A stretch of 64,000 nt of DNA, from positions 248,001-312,000 of the forward strand of contig CANMIL010000004.1 in NCBI GenBank assembly GCA_947497895.1. Direction: 5' to 3'. The notes beneath the pieces are model-generated. The model was not told the DNA's origin and made no database searches. It saw only the letters and a program-made list of their open reading frames with translations. The translations under genes were made by a program, and so were the position numbers. Shown here in pieces: positions 16,674 through 23,656 of the stretch (the stretch's first letter is position 1; each line of letters starts with the position of its first letter). Origin of the DNA: an uncultured Tenacibaculum sp. (GTDB lineage: Bacteria; Bacteroidota; Bacteroidia; Flavobacteriales; Flavobacteriaceae).

Positions 16674-18314
16674 ATGAAGAAAAGTAATTTTGCATTGTTC
16701 GTATTTATTTTATTGATAAATACTAAGCTTACTGCACAACAACATTATTCTGAAAACCCAAAACTTGTTGTAGGTATTGTTATTGATCAAATGCGTTTCG
16801 ATTATTTAACGCGATTCGATAAAAAATATGGTTCTGATGGGTTTAAACGATTGTTAAATAATGGTTTTTCTCTTGAGAATGCTCATTACAATTATATTCC
16901 GACGTATACTGCAGTTGGTCATACTTCAATTTTCACAGGAACGACTCCATCAAACCATGGAATAATTGGGAATAATTGGTATGACAAATATGAAAAATTA
17001 TCCATTTATTGTGTCGACGATAGGAATTATGAAACTGTGGGTAATGACGGTAATGGTGGTAAAAAATCACCTTACAGACTAGTTACGACATCAATTGCAG
17101 ACCAACTTCGTTTAGCTCAAAATATGAAAGGAAAGTCTATAGGTATTGCTATTAAAGATCGTTCAGCAATTTTACCTGTTGGACATACGGCAAACGCAGC
17201 TTATTGGTTTGATGGAGGAAAAAAAGGTGACTGGATTTCTTCTACTTATTATATGAACTCATTACCAAAATGGGTAAAAGACTTTAATAAATCTAAAAAA
17301 GCGGACGAGTACTTAGGTAAACCATGGAATACTTTATACGATATAAAAACGTATACCGAAAGTATTGAAGATGATAACGATTTTGAAGCTCCATTTAAAG
17401 GACAAGAAAAACCAGTTTTTCCTCATAACATTCCTAAACTGAGAAAAAGTAATAATAACTATAGTATTTTAAAAGCCATTCCAGCAGGAAATTCATTTAC
17501 TACAGATTTTGCGAAAGCAGCCATTATCGGTGAAAATCTTGGGCAATCGAAACATACCGATTTTATAAGTATTAGCTACTCTTCAACAGATTATGTCGGT
17601 CATCAATTTGGAGTTGCCTCAAAAGAAATTGAGGACACTTACTTACGATTAGATAAGGATTTGGCTAGTCTATTTAATTTTTTAGATGAAAAGGTTGGAA
17701 AAGGTAATTACACGCTATTTTTAACAGCGGATCATGCGGCCACTCAGGTTCCGTCTTATTTAAAAGCAAATAAAATCCCTGGACACTATATTGAACCTGT
17801 AAAGTTTATGAACTTTTTGAAAGAAAAGACGAACAAGCATTTTAATTCAGACAGACTTATTGAAGACTTTTCTAATTTTCAGATTTTTTTAAATAAAGAA
17901 AAAATTGAAAGCTTAAATCTAAATCCTAATAAAGTAGCTGAAGTTATCGCAGATGCTGCCATAACCTACAAAGGAATTTATAAAGCCGTTACTGCAAAAA
18001 CCATGCAGTCAACAACCTTTTCAAAAGGAATTTTAAATTCTTTACAAAATGGATATAATCAGAAGTTTTCTGGCGATGTTATGCTTATTCCGACTCCTTC
18101 TACTATTATCTATCCAAAAAGAGGAACCACCCACGGCTCTGGATATTCTTATGATACACATGTACCTATAATATTTTATGGAAAAGGAATAAAAAAAGGA
18201 GCTTCAAAGAAAAGATATGAAATTATTGATATTGCACCTACTATTTCTAATTTATTAAATGTAGAATTCCCTAATGGAAATACAGGGAAAATCATAGAAG
18301 AGGTTATAAAATAA
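16674..18314 (+). CDS. pafA: PafA-like alkaline phosphatase (Thr nucleophile), 546 aa
   Basis: Secreted phosphate monoesterase of the alkaline phosphatase superfamily, closest to Flavobacteriia PafA. A signal peptide (residues 1-21, ending TAQ) directs export to the periplasm or cell surface. The metal ligand Asp is in VIDQMRFDYL (D38) and the nucleophile Thr is T79 in PTYTAVGHTSI. Asn100 in IIGNNWYD and the Lys/Arg pair in IKDRSAI (K161, R163) match the PafA phosphate-binding residues. The remaining metal ligands are in SYSSTDYVGHQFG and TADHAATQVP, and a final His is in THGSGYSYD. The length matches PafA (about 545 aa). PafA is known to release phosphate from organic phosphates without phosphate repression, which fits a scavenging role. 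The gene is monocistronic, with a bidirectional terminator shared with the first small paralogue. Confidence 0.88.
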   Translation: MKKSNFALFVFILLINTKLTAQQHYSENPKLVVGIVIDQMRFDYLTRFDKKYGSDGFKRLLNNGFSLENAHYNYIPTYTAVGHTSIFTGTTPSNHGIIGNNWYDKYEKLSIYCVDDRNYETVGNDGNGGKKSPYRLVTTSIADQLRLAQNMKGKSIGIAIKDRSAILPVGHTANAAYWFDGGKKGDWISSTYYMNSLPKWVKDFNKSKKADEYLGKPWNTLYDIKTYTESIEDDNDFEAPFKGQEKPVFPHNIPKLRKSNNNYSILKAIPAGNSFTTDFAKAAIIGENLGQSKHTDFISISYSSTDYVGHQFGVASKEIEDTYLRLDKDLASLFNFLDEKVGKGNYTLFLTADHAATQVPSYLKANKIPGHYIEPVKFMNFLKEKTNKHFNSDRLIEDFSNFQIFLNKEKIESLNLNPNKVAEVIADAAITYKGIYKAVTAKTMQSTTFSKGILNSLQNGYNQKFSGDVMLIPTPSTIIYPKRGTTHGSGYSYDTHVPIIFYGKGIKKGASKKRYEIIDIAPTISNLLNVEFPNGNTGKIIEEVIK

Positions 18315-18342
18315 AAAAAAACGCTCTAATGAGCGTTTTTTT
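18313..18342. terminator. Bidirectional terminator between pafA and small paralogue 1
   Basis: AAAACGCTC and GAGCGTTTT with loop TAAT, flanked by A and T runs on both sides. The stop codon of small paralogue 1 (18326-18328) lies in the stem-loop itself. Confidence 0.88.
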
Positions 18343-18691
18343 CCTCTTTGCTATCACACTTTTCTTCAGATTCTTTTTCGATAAAACATTTATTAGATGT
18401 TCTTTTCTTTCTGAATCTTAAATTACCGTGTCTTAGCATCTCCTCTGCCTCTTTTGCCGTAATCTTTCTAGATCTATTCTTCTTCTTTTTTATTGTTTTA
18501 TTTTTTCGTTTTTTAACAGCTGTTTTCTTTAATAAAACTGAGCTTAACGAATTTTCATCTTCTATACTATCTGAATCTGTAATGAATTCAACATTATTTT
18601 CTGCAATCACTTCCTGAGAAAACACTGTTGTCGACATCGTGAATAACGATAAGAATAATGTTATAATTGCTGTATTTTTTAATGTTTTCAT
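18326..18691 (-). CDS. Small secreted Lys/Arg-rich protein, family copy 1, 121 aa
   Basis: First of four paralogues in the window; I do not recognise a named family. Residues 1-26 (MKTLKNTAIITLFLSLFTMS then TTVFSQ) form a signal peptide. An acidic linker (DSDSIEDENSLS) and a run of Lys/Arg (KKRKNKTIKKKKNRSRK) follow. The conserved C-terminal block is ITAKEAEEMLRHGNLRFRKK, then RTSNKCFIEKESEEKC with two cysteines. Compared with copies 2 and 3, the tail is longer: it reads KEEKNAH into the terminator stem-loop instead of stopping at KEK. The same promoter-like motif sits 27 bp upstream of the ATG as in the other three copies. Secretion is well supported; function is unknown. The conserved block could bind nucleic acid, an anionic surface or a protein partner. 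Confidence 0.75.
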   Translation of the reverse strand: MKTLKNTAIITLFLSLFTMSTTVFSQEVIAENNVEFITDSDSIEDENSLSSVLLKKTAVKKRKNKTIKKKKNRSRKITAKEAEEMLRHGNLRFRKKRTSNKCFIEKESEEKCDSKEEKNAH

Positions 18692-18717
18692 TTTACTGTT
18701 TCTATCTACTTGTTATA

Positions 18718-18749
18718 CTTATATGACACAGTATCAATTAAAAAGTCAC
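18718..18749 (-). promoter_or_regulatory. Shared promoter motif, copy 1
   Basis: Minus-strand GTGACTTTT, TTGATA and GTGTCATATAAG in fixed spacing. The element ends 27 bp before the ATG at 18691. It is found before all four small paralogues and lacks the TAnnTTTG box. The GTGAC and GTC spacing resembles an ECF-sigma -35/-10 pair. Confidence 0.6.
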
Positions 18750-18830
18750 AATTTCAAAAAAACTTAATCATTTTTCTCTTAACTATTACACAACCAGAAT
18801 TAATTCTAAAAATGAAATTGAGTTTAAATC

Positions 18831-18856
18831 AAAAAAAAACGCTCATTAGAGCGTTT
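18831..18856 (-). terminator. Terminator of small paralogue 2
   Basis: AAACGCTC (18837-18844), loop ATTA, GAGCGTTT (18849-18856), with nine A on the left giving the minus-strand T-run. Confidence 0.87.
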
Positions 18857-18858
18857 CT

Positions 18859-19212
18859 TTATTTTTCTTTACTATCACACTTTTCTTCAGATTCTTTTTC
18901 GATAAAACATTTGTTAGATGTTCTTTTCTTTCTAAATCTTAAATTACCGTGCTTTAACATTTCTTCTGCTTCAGCTGCTGTAATCTTTCTAGATCTGCTC
19001 TTCTTCTTTTTTACTACTTTATTCTTTGGTTTCTTATCAGATACTTTCTTTATTAAAATTGAGTTTACTGAATTTTCATCTTCAATACTGTCTGAGTCTG
19101 AAATATATTCAACATTATGTTCTGCGATAACATCTTGAGAAAACATTGTTGACGACATCATAAATAACGATAAGAATAATGTTATAATTGCTGTATTTTT
19201 TAATGTTTTCAT
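18859..19212 (-). CDS. Small secreted Lys/Arg-rich protein, family copy 2, 117 aa
   Basis: Near-identical tandem copy of copy 3 (19368-19721), from the signal peptide through to the C-terminus. The two differ at only a few residues (for example QDVI versus QEVI, ENSVNS versus ENSLNS, KSRSRK versus KTRSRK). Layout: signal peptide ending MFSQ, acidic segment SDSDSIEDENS, basic segment KKPKNKVVKKKKSRSRK, then ITAAEAEEMLKHGNLRFRKK and RTSNKCFIEKESEEKC. The start-to-start offset to copy 3 is 509 bp and includes promoter and terminator, so a whole transcription unit was duplicated. The function is unknown. Confidence 0.77.
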   Translation of the reverse strand: MKTLKNTAIITLFLSLFMMSSTMFSQDVIAEHNVEYISDSDSIEDENSVNSILIKKVSDKKPKNKVVKKKKSRSRKITAAEAEEMLKHGNLRFRKKRTSNKCFIEKESEEKCDSKEK

Positions 19213-19238
19213 TTTACTGTTTTTATTTACTTGTTACA

Positions 19239-19270
19239 CTTATATGACACAGTATCAATTAAAAAGTCAC
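19239..19270 (-). promoter_or_regulatory. Shared promoter motif, copy 2
   Basis: The same GTGACTTTT, TTGATA, GTGTCATATAAG arrangement as before the other paralogues, ending 27 bp upstream of the ATG at 19212. Confidence 0.6.
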
Positions 19271-19340
19271 AATTTCAAAAAAACTTAATCATTTTTATCT
19301 ACTCGCTACATAATCAATATTGCTATTTATATAGGTAGAT

Positions 19341-19366
19341 AAAAAAAACGCTCATTAGAGCGTTTT
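19341..19366 (-). terminator. Terminator of small paralogue 3
   Basis: AAAACGCTC (19345-19353), loop ATTA, GAGCGTTTT (19358-19366), with eight A on the left. It is the same hairpin as after copy 2. Confidence 0.87.
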
Positions 19367-19367
19367 C

Positions 19368-19721
19368 TTATTTTTCTTTACTATCACATTTTTCTTCAGA
19401 TTCTTTTTCGATAAAACATTTGTTAGATGTTCTTTTCTTTCTGAATCTTAAATTACCGTGCTTTAACATTTCTTCTGCTTCAGCTGCTGTAATTTTTCTA
19501 GATCTAGTCTTCTTCTTTTTTACTACTTTATTCTTTGGTTTCTTATCAGATACTTTCTTTATTAAAATTGAGTTTAATGAATTTTCATCTTCAATACTAT
19601 CTGAGTCTGAAATATATTCGACATTATGTTCTGCGATAACCTCTTGAGAAAACATTGTTGACGACATCATAAATAACGATAAGAATAATGTTATAATTGC
19701 TGTATTTTTTAATGTTTTCAT
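19368..19721 (-). CDS. Small secreted Lys/Arg-rich protein, family copy 3, 117 aa
   Basis: Third tandem copy, almost the same as copy 2. Signal peptide 1-25 (MKTLKNTAIITLFLSLFMMS then STMFS), acidic SDSDSIEDENSLNS, basic KKPKNKVVKKKKTRSRK, and the conserved end ITAAEAEEMLKHGNLRFRKK with two cysteines (SNKC and EEKC). The two Cys could form a disulfide once exported. The gene is monocistronic with its own promoter motif (19748-19779) and terminator. Its upstream side faces the HSP90/helical-repeat operon, whose last gene ends 94 bp beyond the promoter motif. The function is unknown. Confidence 0.77.
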   Translation of the reverse strand: MKTLKNTAIITLFLSLFMMSSTMFSQEVIAEHNVEYISDSDSIEDENSLNSILIKKVSDKKPKNKVVKKKKTRSRKITAAEAEEMLKHGNLRFRKKRTSNKCFIEKESEEKCDSKEK

Positions 19722-19747
19722 TTTACTATTTTTATTTACTTGTTACA

Positions 19748-19779
19748 CTTATATGACACAGTATCAATTAAAAAGTCAC
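19748..19779 (-). promoter_or_regulatory. Shared promoter motif, copy 3
   Basis: GTGACTTTT, TTGATA, GTGTCATATAAG on the minus strand, ending 27 bp before the ATG at 19721. It is base-for-base the same as copies 1 and 2 across the block. Confidence 0.6.
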
Positions 19780-19872
19780 AACAATCTTTTAGCATTAAAA
19801 TTATTTCAATTTCGCCTTATATTCTAAAGGACAAACGTTTTCTTATTGAAACATTTTATCTGAATGAAATAA

Positions 19873-20946
19873 TTACAAATTAAAAATTGTGTTTTCAAAA
19901 CTACTTACAGATCTATTTCCGTTGCGTAAATCAAATTGATTCGCCAATGTTTGACTTTCTTTTTTAAAAAAATCGTTTAATAAATGAGTATCGTATACAT
20001 TAGAGCTATCATAGAAAGGAAAATCTTTACTAAAAGTAATTTTAACCTCTTTAAAACCATCTTGAATAAGGTTATGGGCTAAATACCAATAAACATAGCA
20101 ATATTTTAAATAATTTCTATTTTTAATTTTTAAATAACTAAACCTATTCCCTTCTTTTAATTCATTTATAGCTTTCGTATATTCTTTCATCTTAATAAGA
20201 TAAATAGAAGGATCAATATTAAATTTTCCCGCATACCCTTTTTTCTTTTTCTCATATAAATTAAACATTTTAGCAGCACTTTTATAATCTCTCTTTTTTA
20301 AATAAACAACTGTAAGGTAAGAGTAAGTGGCTATAGGCTTATTATTGCAGGAAAGTGAACCATTAAGTATTGGTTCAGCCGCTTCCATTACTTTATCGAA
20401 CATATAAAACATATCATAGTATAATAATACATCATGGGCAATACATGCTTTACAGCTACTCATAGGGTTATAATCTAATGAAAATTCATAAAACTTATCC
20501 AATGAATCTTGAGCTTCCTCTTTCATTCCCAAATTATAATACAAATGAAATAAATGTTCATAATAAACCTTGTCATTATAACCTAGTTTACCGTGACGGT
20601 CACGCATATCATTTAACGCATCAAACATTTGCTGCTTGCTAATATGTGGGTATTCCAATAAAGTTTCTAGAACCCACTTATATTCCCATAAAAATCTATC
20701 ATCGGATATTGAACTTTTATCTACAATAGTTAGCAATTTCGGTAAAATAGAAATGGCTGTGAGGTTTTCATCTGAAAAAATACTTGCCTCAATAAGGGCT
20801 TCTCCTGACTCTAAAATTAGTTCATCATCGTTCATTTTTTGTGCAAGATTAAAGGCTTTCTTCAAAATATTTACTGATGATAAATCATATTCATTCAACC
20901 TACCAGCCCCGCTCATTATTTTATTATATTCAATTGTATAATCCAT
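19873..20946 (-). CDS. Helical-repeat (TPR-like) protein, HSP90 partner, 357 aa
   Basis: Cytosolic protein with no signal peptide, built almost entirely of amphipathic helices in a TPR-like pattern: NDELILESGEALIEASIF, YEHLFHLYYNLGMKEEAQDS, YSYLTVVYLKKRDYKSAAKM, YLAHNLIQDGFKEV. It has a Cys-rich stretch, SSCKACIAHD, near residue 165. It is the second gene of an operon, starting 9 bp after the stop of the HSP90-like gene. TPR proteins are common HSP90 partners in eukaryotes; in that setting the TPR domain clamps an EEVD tail. The HSP90-like protein here does not end in EEVD, so a different contact would be needed. I do not recognise a named family; partnership with the HSP90-like protein is inferred from gene order. 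Confidence 0.65.
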   Translation of the reverse strand: MDYTIEYNKIMSGAGRLNEYDLSSVNILKKAFNLAQKMNDDELILESGEALIEASIFSDENLTAISILPKLLTIVDKSSISDDRFLWEYKWVLETLLEYPHISKQQMFDALNDMRDRHGKLGYNDKVYYEHLFHLYYNLGMKEEAQDSLDKFYEFSLDYNPMSSCKACIAHDVLLYYDMFYMFDKVMEAAEPILNGSLSCNNKPIATYSYLTVVYLKKRDYKSAAKMFNLYEKKKKGYAGKFNIDPSIYLIKMKEYTKAINELKEGNRFSYLKIKNRNYLKYCYVYWYLAHNLIQDGFKEVKITFSKDFPFYDSSNVYDTHLLNDFFKKESQTLANQFDLRNGNRSVSSFENTIFNL

Positions 20947-20955
20947 AATCTCAAA

Positions 20956-22722
20956 TTAATTATTGCTTTTTTCAAGTAACTGAATCATCCCTTTACTTAT
21001 AATATTCATTTCTTTACTAGATATTGGATAATGACTTAACATTAGAGCTTGTACATATAACATCTTTACAGATAAAATTACCATTGCTCCGTCCTTATTT
21101 TCAGACAATCTTCTGATTAAACCATTGTTGTAATTAAATACGAGTTTCGAAAAAGCATTTTTACTCAATTCTCTTCCAAAAGTATTCATGATACCCTCCC
21201 AAGCCCCTCCAAGTTCCTTACTTTGTTTACTATTATTAAGTAATTGCATACTTTCATTGGAATAAAATAATGATGGTAAACTATCGGGTGAAAATTTTTT
21301 AATTTGAACACTACAATCAAATTCTTCGAGAGCCTTATTACATCTCTCAATAAAATCAAAATTAGAATTATATTCTTCTAAAGATAACTCATCAAATGTT
21401 TGTACATAATCATCAATTTCAACTTCTATTACATTCAGTTCTGGCTTTAGGTGTTTTAATTTACTTAGCAATTGAGAACTATATGTATATCCAGCATTTA
21501 TGAGATGTTTACCATTAGATGCTGCGATTGTGGCAACCTGTCTAAACTCATCAACACTTGGAGCATATCTTATTACTCCTTCTTGACGAAAAAAATCTGG
21601 TACTGTTACCTCTCCTAAAGAACTAGGGAATGTTATCTTATCATAGATAAGACTAAAAAATTCATCATTCTCTAATGCTAATAATTTTAAATTATCTTGA
21701 TGAATTCGAATAAATTCTTCTAGTTTTTTAGGAAATTGCTTAGCTAGGTTATTTATATAGTTTTTTATTTGATTACCTATATTACTTTTTGTTTCCTCTA
21801 AAATTTCATCTTCATAAAACGACTCTCTCGAAGCTGTTGGTTGTAATTTTGTAGAATTAAAAACACAGCAAGTAAATACAGCCCAGTCCGGCAATACATT
21901 TTGAGCATTATTTGATACTAACATTTTTTTTAGATATACCCTATGATTATGTTTTGCATTAATACTTACACGGTTCGGCAATATATAAGCTACACCTAAA
22001 TTTTCACCTTTAAAACCATATAGAGGAATTGCATCAAAAAAATCAATACCATAAATTTCATTTCCTAGCTCCATTAAACTATTCTTACTGCTATGACTTT
22101 CAAATGGGCAAATTGGAGCATTAATACTATTGTTTTTATTTACAGTAATTCTAATAGGTAAAAACTGCCCATAGTGTTTTACCACTTTTGTTAATTCTTC
22201 TACTTCGAATAATTTATGTTTACTTCTTGCCCTTAAAAACACTTGAGTTCCGGGTTCTTTTTTTACATCAATTTCTTCTAAAGTATAAGAGCCATCACTT
22301 TTACCTACCCATTTTAGTGCTGAATCTTCTTTTATTGATTTTGTAATAAGAACTATTTCATCGGCAACCATAAAACATGACAACAATCCAATACCGAATT
22401 GTCCAATATAATCCGCTCGTTCAAAATTTAGCTTTCCTTCAATACGTTTTATAGAAGCCCCTATATTTGCTAAAAAATCATGTATTTCACTTTTAGTTAG
22501 CCCCACCCCATTATCTTCTATGCATATTTGAGGTGTTTTTTCATCGTCATAAACTTCAAAACAAATTTCTCCTTCAATTTTCTCAACTTTTTGTCGCATT
22601 GATATAGCATCAACACAATTTTGGAGAACTTCTCTCACAAAAACACTTTCTTCACTGTACAAATGATTCGATAAAATATCTATCATCCCTCCTAAATTCA
22701 CTTGAAATTTATAATCTTTCAT
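20956..22722 (-). CDS. Divergent HSP90-family (HtpG-like) ATPase, 588 aa
   Basis: HSP90-fold protein distinct from housekeeping HtpG. The N-terminal GHKL ATPase is intact. The N-box is FVREVLQNCVDAISMR (residues 28-43, with the catalytic Glu and Mg-binding Asn). The G1 box is IEDNGVGLTKSE (about 72) and the G2 box is GQFGIGLLSCFMVADE (about 106). The middle domain keeps the nucleotide-linked Arg region NSTKLQPTASRESFYEDE (about 289-306). The C-terminal third is shorter and diverged compared with HtpG (about 625 aa). It resembles the bacterial group annotated simply as HSP90 family protein. It leads an operon with a helical-repeat protein. The pair could be a dedicated chaperone, a stress module or a defence module; the sequence alone does not decide. 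Confidence 0.8.
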   Translation of the reverse strand: MKDYKFQVNLGGMIDILSNHLYSEESVFVREVLQNCVDAISMRQKVEKIEGEICFEVYDDEKTPQICIEDNGVGLTKSEIHDFLANIGASIKRIEGKLNFERADYIGQFGIGLLSCFMVADEIVLITKSIKEDSALKWVGKSDGSYTLEEIDVKKEPGTQVFLRARSKHKLFEVEELTKVVKHYGQFLPIRITVNKNNSINAPICPFESHSSKNSLMELGNEIYGIDFFDAIPLYGFKGENLGVAYILPNRVSINAKHNHRVYLKKMLVSNNAQNVLPDWAVFTCCVFNSTKLQPTASRESFYEDEILEETKSNIGNQIKNYINNLAKQFPKKLEEFIRIHQDNLKLLALENDEFFSLIYDKITFPSSLGEVTVPDFFRQEGVIRYAPSVDEFRQVATIAASNGKHLINAGYTYSSQLLSKLKHLKPELNVIEVEIDDYVQTFDELSLEEYNSNFDFIERCNKALEEFDCSVQIKKFSPDSLPSLFYSNESMQLLNNSKQSKELGGAWEGIMNTFGRELSKNAFSKLVFNYNNGLIRRLSENKDGAMVILSVKMLYVQALMLSHYPISSKEMNIISKGMIQLLEKSNN

Positions 22723-22944
22723 TTTAAAGAAATTTTATGTTAAAAATTTTCTTCATCTAATGAAACAAAAAAAAATCTTTAAAGAGATATTAGTTAATAT
22801 CTGCATTAGCTTAATCAATATTCGCATAAATAAACCTCCTGTTACAATTTATTTATGGCTTTACAGAGTATAATATTTAGTAATCTTTTGAAAACAAAAC
22901 TGCTAACCCCTTAGATAGAAGCATTATATGATTTTATAAAGGCA

Positions 22945-22967
22945 TAAAAAAAACGCTCTACCGAGCG
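22945..22967 (-). terminator. Terminator of small paralogue 4
   Basis: CGCTC (22954-22958), loop TACC, GAGCG (22963-22967), with eight A on the left. The stop codon of copy 4 (22958-22960) lies in the stem-loop, as in copy 1. Confidence 0.8.
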
Positions 22968-23320
22968 CTTTCTTTTTCTTTACATTCATTCCCTTGACAT
23001 CTGTCAAAATCCTTAGCGTAACATTTCGTACTGGATCTTCTCTTTCGATACCGAATAAAATTTCCGTGACTTAACATTTCTTCTGCTTCCGCTAATGTCA
23101 ATTTCTTTCTTTTCTTCTTAAATTTTTTGTCCCCCTTGATTGAATTTTCCTCTTTTACATTTGAATGAACTGTACAATTAGAACTGTGTTTTGAATTCGC
23201 TTCAATTTTTAGTTCCGATTTTGGACTTTTTTCATTTTTCTGCTGAGAGAAAACTTCAGAAGACATCATAAAAGCTGATGCAAATAAAGAAATCATTGCA
23301 ACATTTTTTAGTGACTTCAT
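22958..23320 (-). CDS. Small secreted Lys/Arg-rich protein, family copy 4, 120 aa
   Basis: Most diverged member of the four-copy family, on the far side of the HSP90-like operon. The signal peptide is MKSLKNVAMISLFASAFMMS then SEVFSQ. The middle differs (KNEKSPKSELKIEANSKHSS) but is again polar and followed by a Lys run (KKFKKKRKKL). The signature block is kept as TLAEAEEMLSHGNFIRYRKR, then RSSTKCYAKDFDRCQGNECK, with three cysteines instead of two. The promoter motif sits at the same 27-bp distance. Because only the signal peptide, the Lys-run/AEAEEMLxHGN block and the Cys tail are conserved, these are probably the functional parts. The function is unknown. Confidence 0.73.
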   Translation of the reverse strand: MKSLKNVAMISLFASAFMMSSEVFSQQKNEKSPKSELKIEANSKHSSNCTVHSNVKEENSIKGDKKFKKKRKKLTLAEAEEMLSHGNFIRYRKRRSSTKCYAKDFDRCQGNECKEKESAR

Positions 23321-23346
23321 TTTTTACCATTTAATAATTCGTTCCG

Positions 23347-23378
23347 TCTATATGACTCATTATCAAATGAAAAGTCAC
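23347..23378 (-). promoter_or_regulatory. Shared promoter motif, copy 4
   Basis: Diverged copy of the element before the other three paralogues: GTGACTTTT, TTGATA and GAGTCATATAG are kept with identical spacing, ending 27 bp before the ATG at 23320. Conservation here against a diverged background supports function. Confidence 0.6.
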
Positions 23379-23398
23379 CGATAAAAAATATATTTTTT

Positions 23399-23554
23399 TT
23401 AATTAGGATTATTTAATATCACCAAAGCTCCAATTACTCCTGGAACCCATCCGCAAAGTGTCAAAAGAAACACAATTACGATTGAACCGCATCCTCTACC
23501 AATTACAGCTAATGGAGGAAATAAAATGGCCAACAAAACTCGTAGTATACTCAT
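23399..23554 (-). CDS. Pmp3/YqaE-family membrane peptide, 51 aa
   Basis: Short gene translated by hand from the minus strand. The protein starts MSILRVLLAILFPPLAVIGR, continues GCGSIVIVFLLTLCGWVPGV and ends IGALVILNNPN. It has two hydrophobic helices with the LFPPLAVxxxxGCG and LTLxGWVPGxIxA signatures of the Pmp3/YqaE (UPF0057) family. These proteolipid-like peptides are linked to membrane potential and salt or low-temperature stress in other organisms. The length of 51 matches the family (50-55). It is monocistronic, between small paralogue 4 and the terminator of the M14 peptidase gene. Confidence 0.9.
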   Translation of the reverse strand: MSILRVLLAILFPPLAVIGRGCGSIVIVFLLTLCGWVPGVIGALVILNNPN

Positions 23555-23605
23555 AGTTAATTCTCTTTATTTAAAAGACTGTTTTATTTAAAAAATGTTA
23601 CAAAA

Positions 23606-23637
23606 AAAAGTCGGAAAGACTTCTCTTTCCGACTTTT
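23606..23637 (-). terminator. Terminator of the M14 peptidase gene
   Basis: AAAAGTCGGAAAGA and TCTTTCCGACTTTT form a perfect 14-bp stem with a CTTC loop, 19 bp past the stop codon. Confidence 0.92.
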
Positions 23638-23656
23638 CAATATAAGTTTGTTGTTA

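Noticed and set aside
18313..19366. CRISPR-like array from repeated CGCTC hairpins
   Set aside because: The repeats are terminators spaced about 510 bp with coding genes in between; no short regular spacers.
18348..19647. Plus-strand frames antisense to the small paralogues (for example 18348-18617, 18710-19138, 19420-19647)
   Set aside because: They are mirror images of the Lys/Glu-rich minus-strand genes; the Phe/Leu/Ser-rich sequence, lack of own ribosome-binding sites and parallel change in all copies fit shadow frames.
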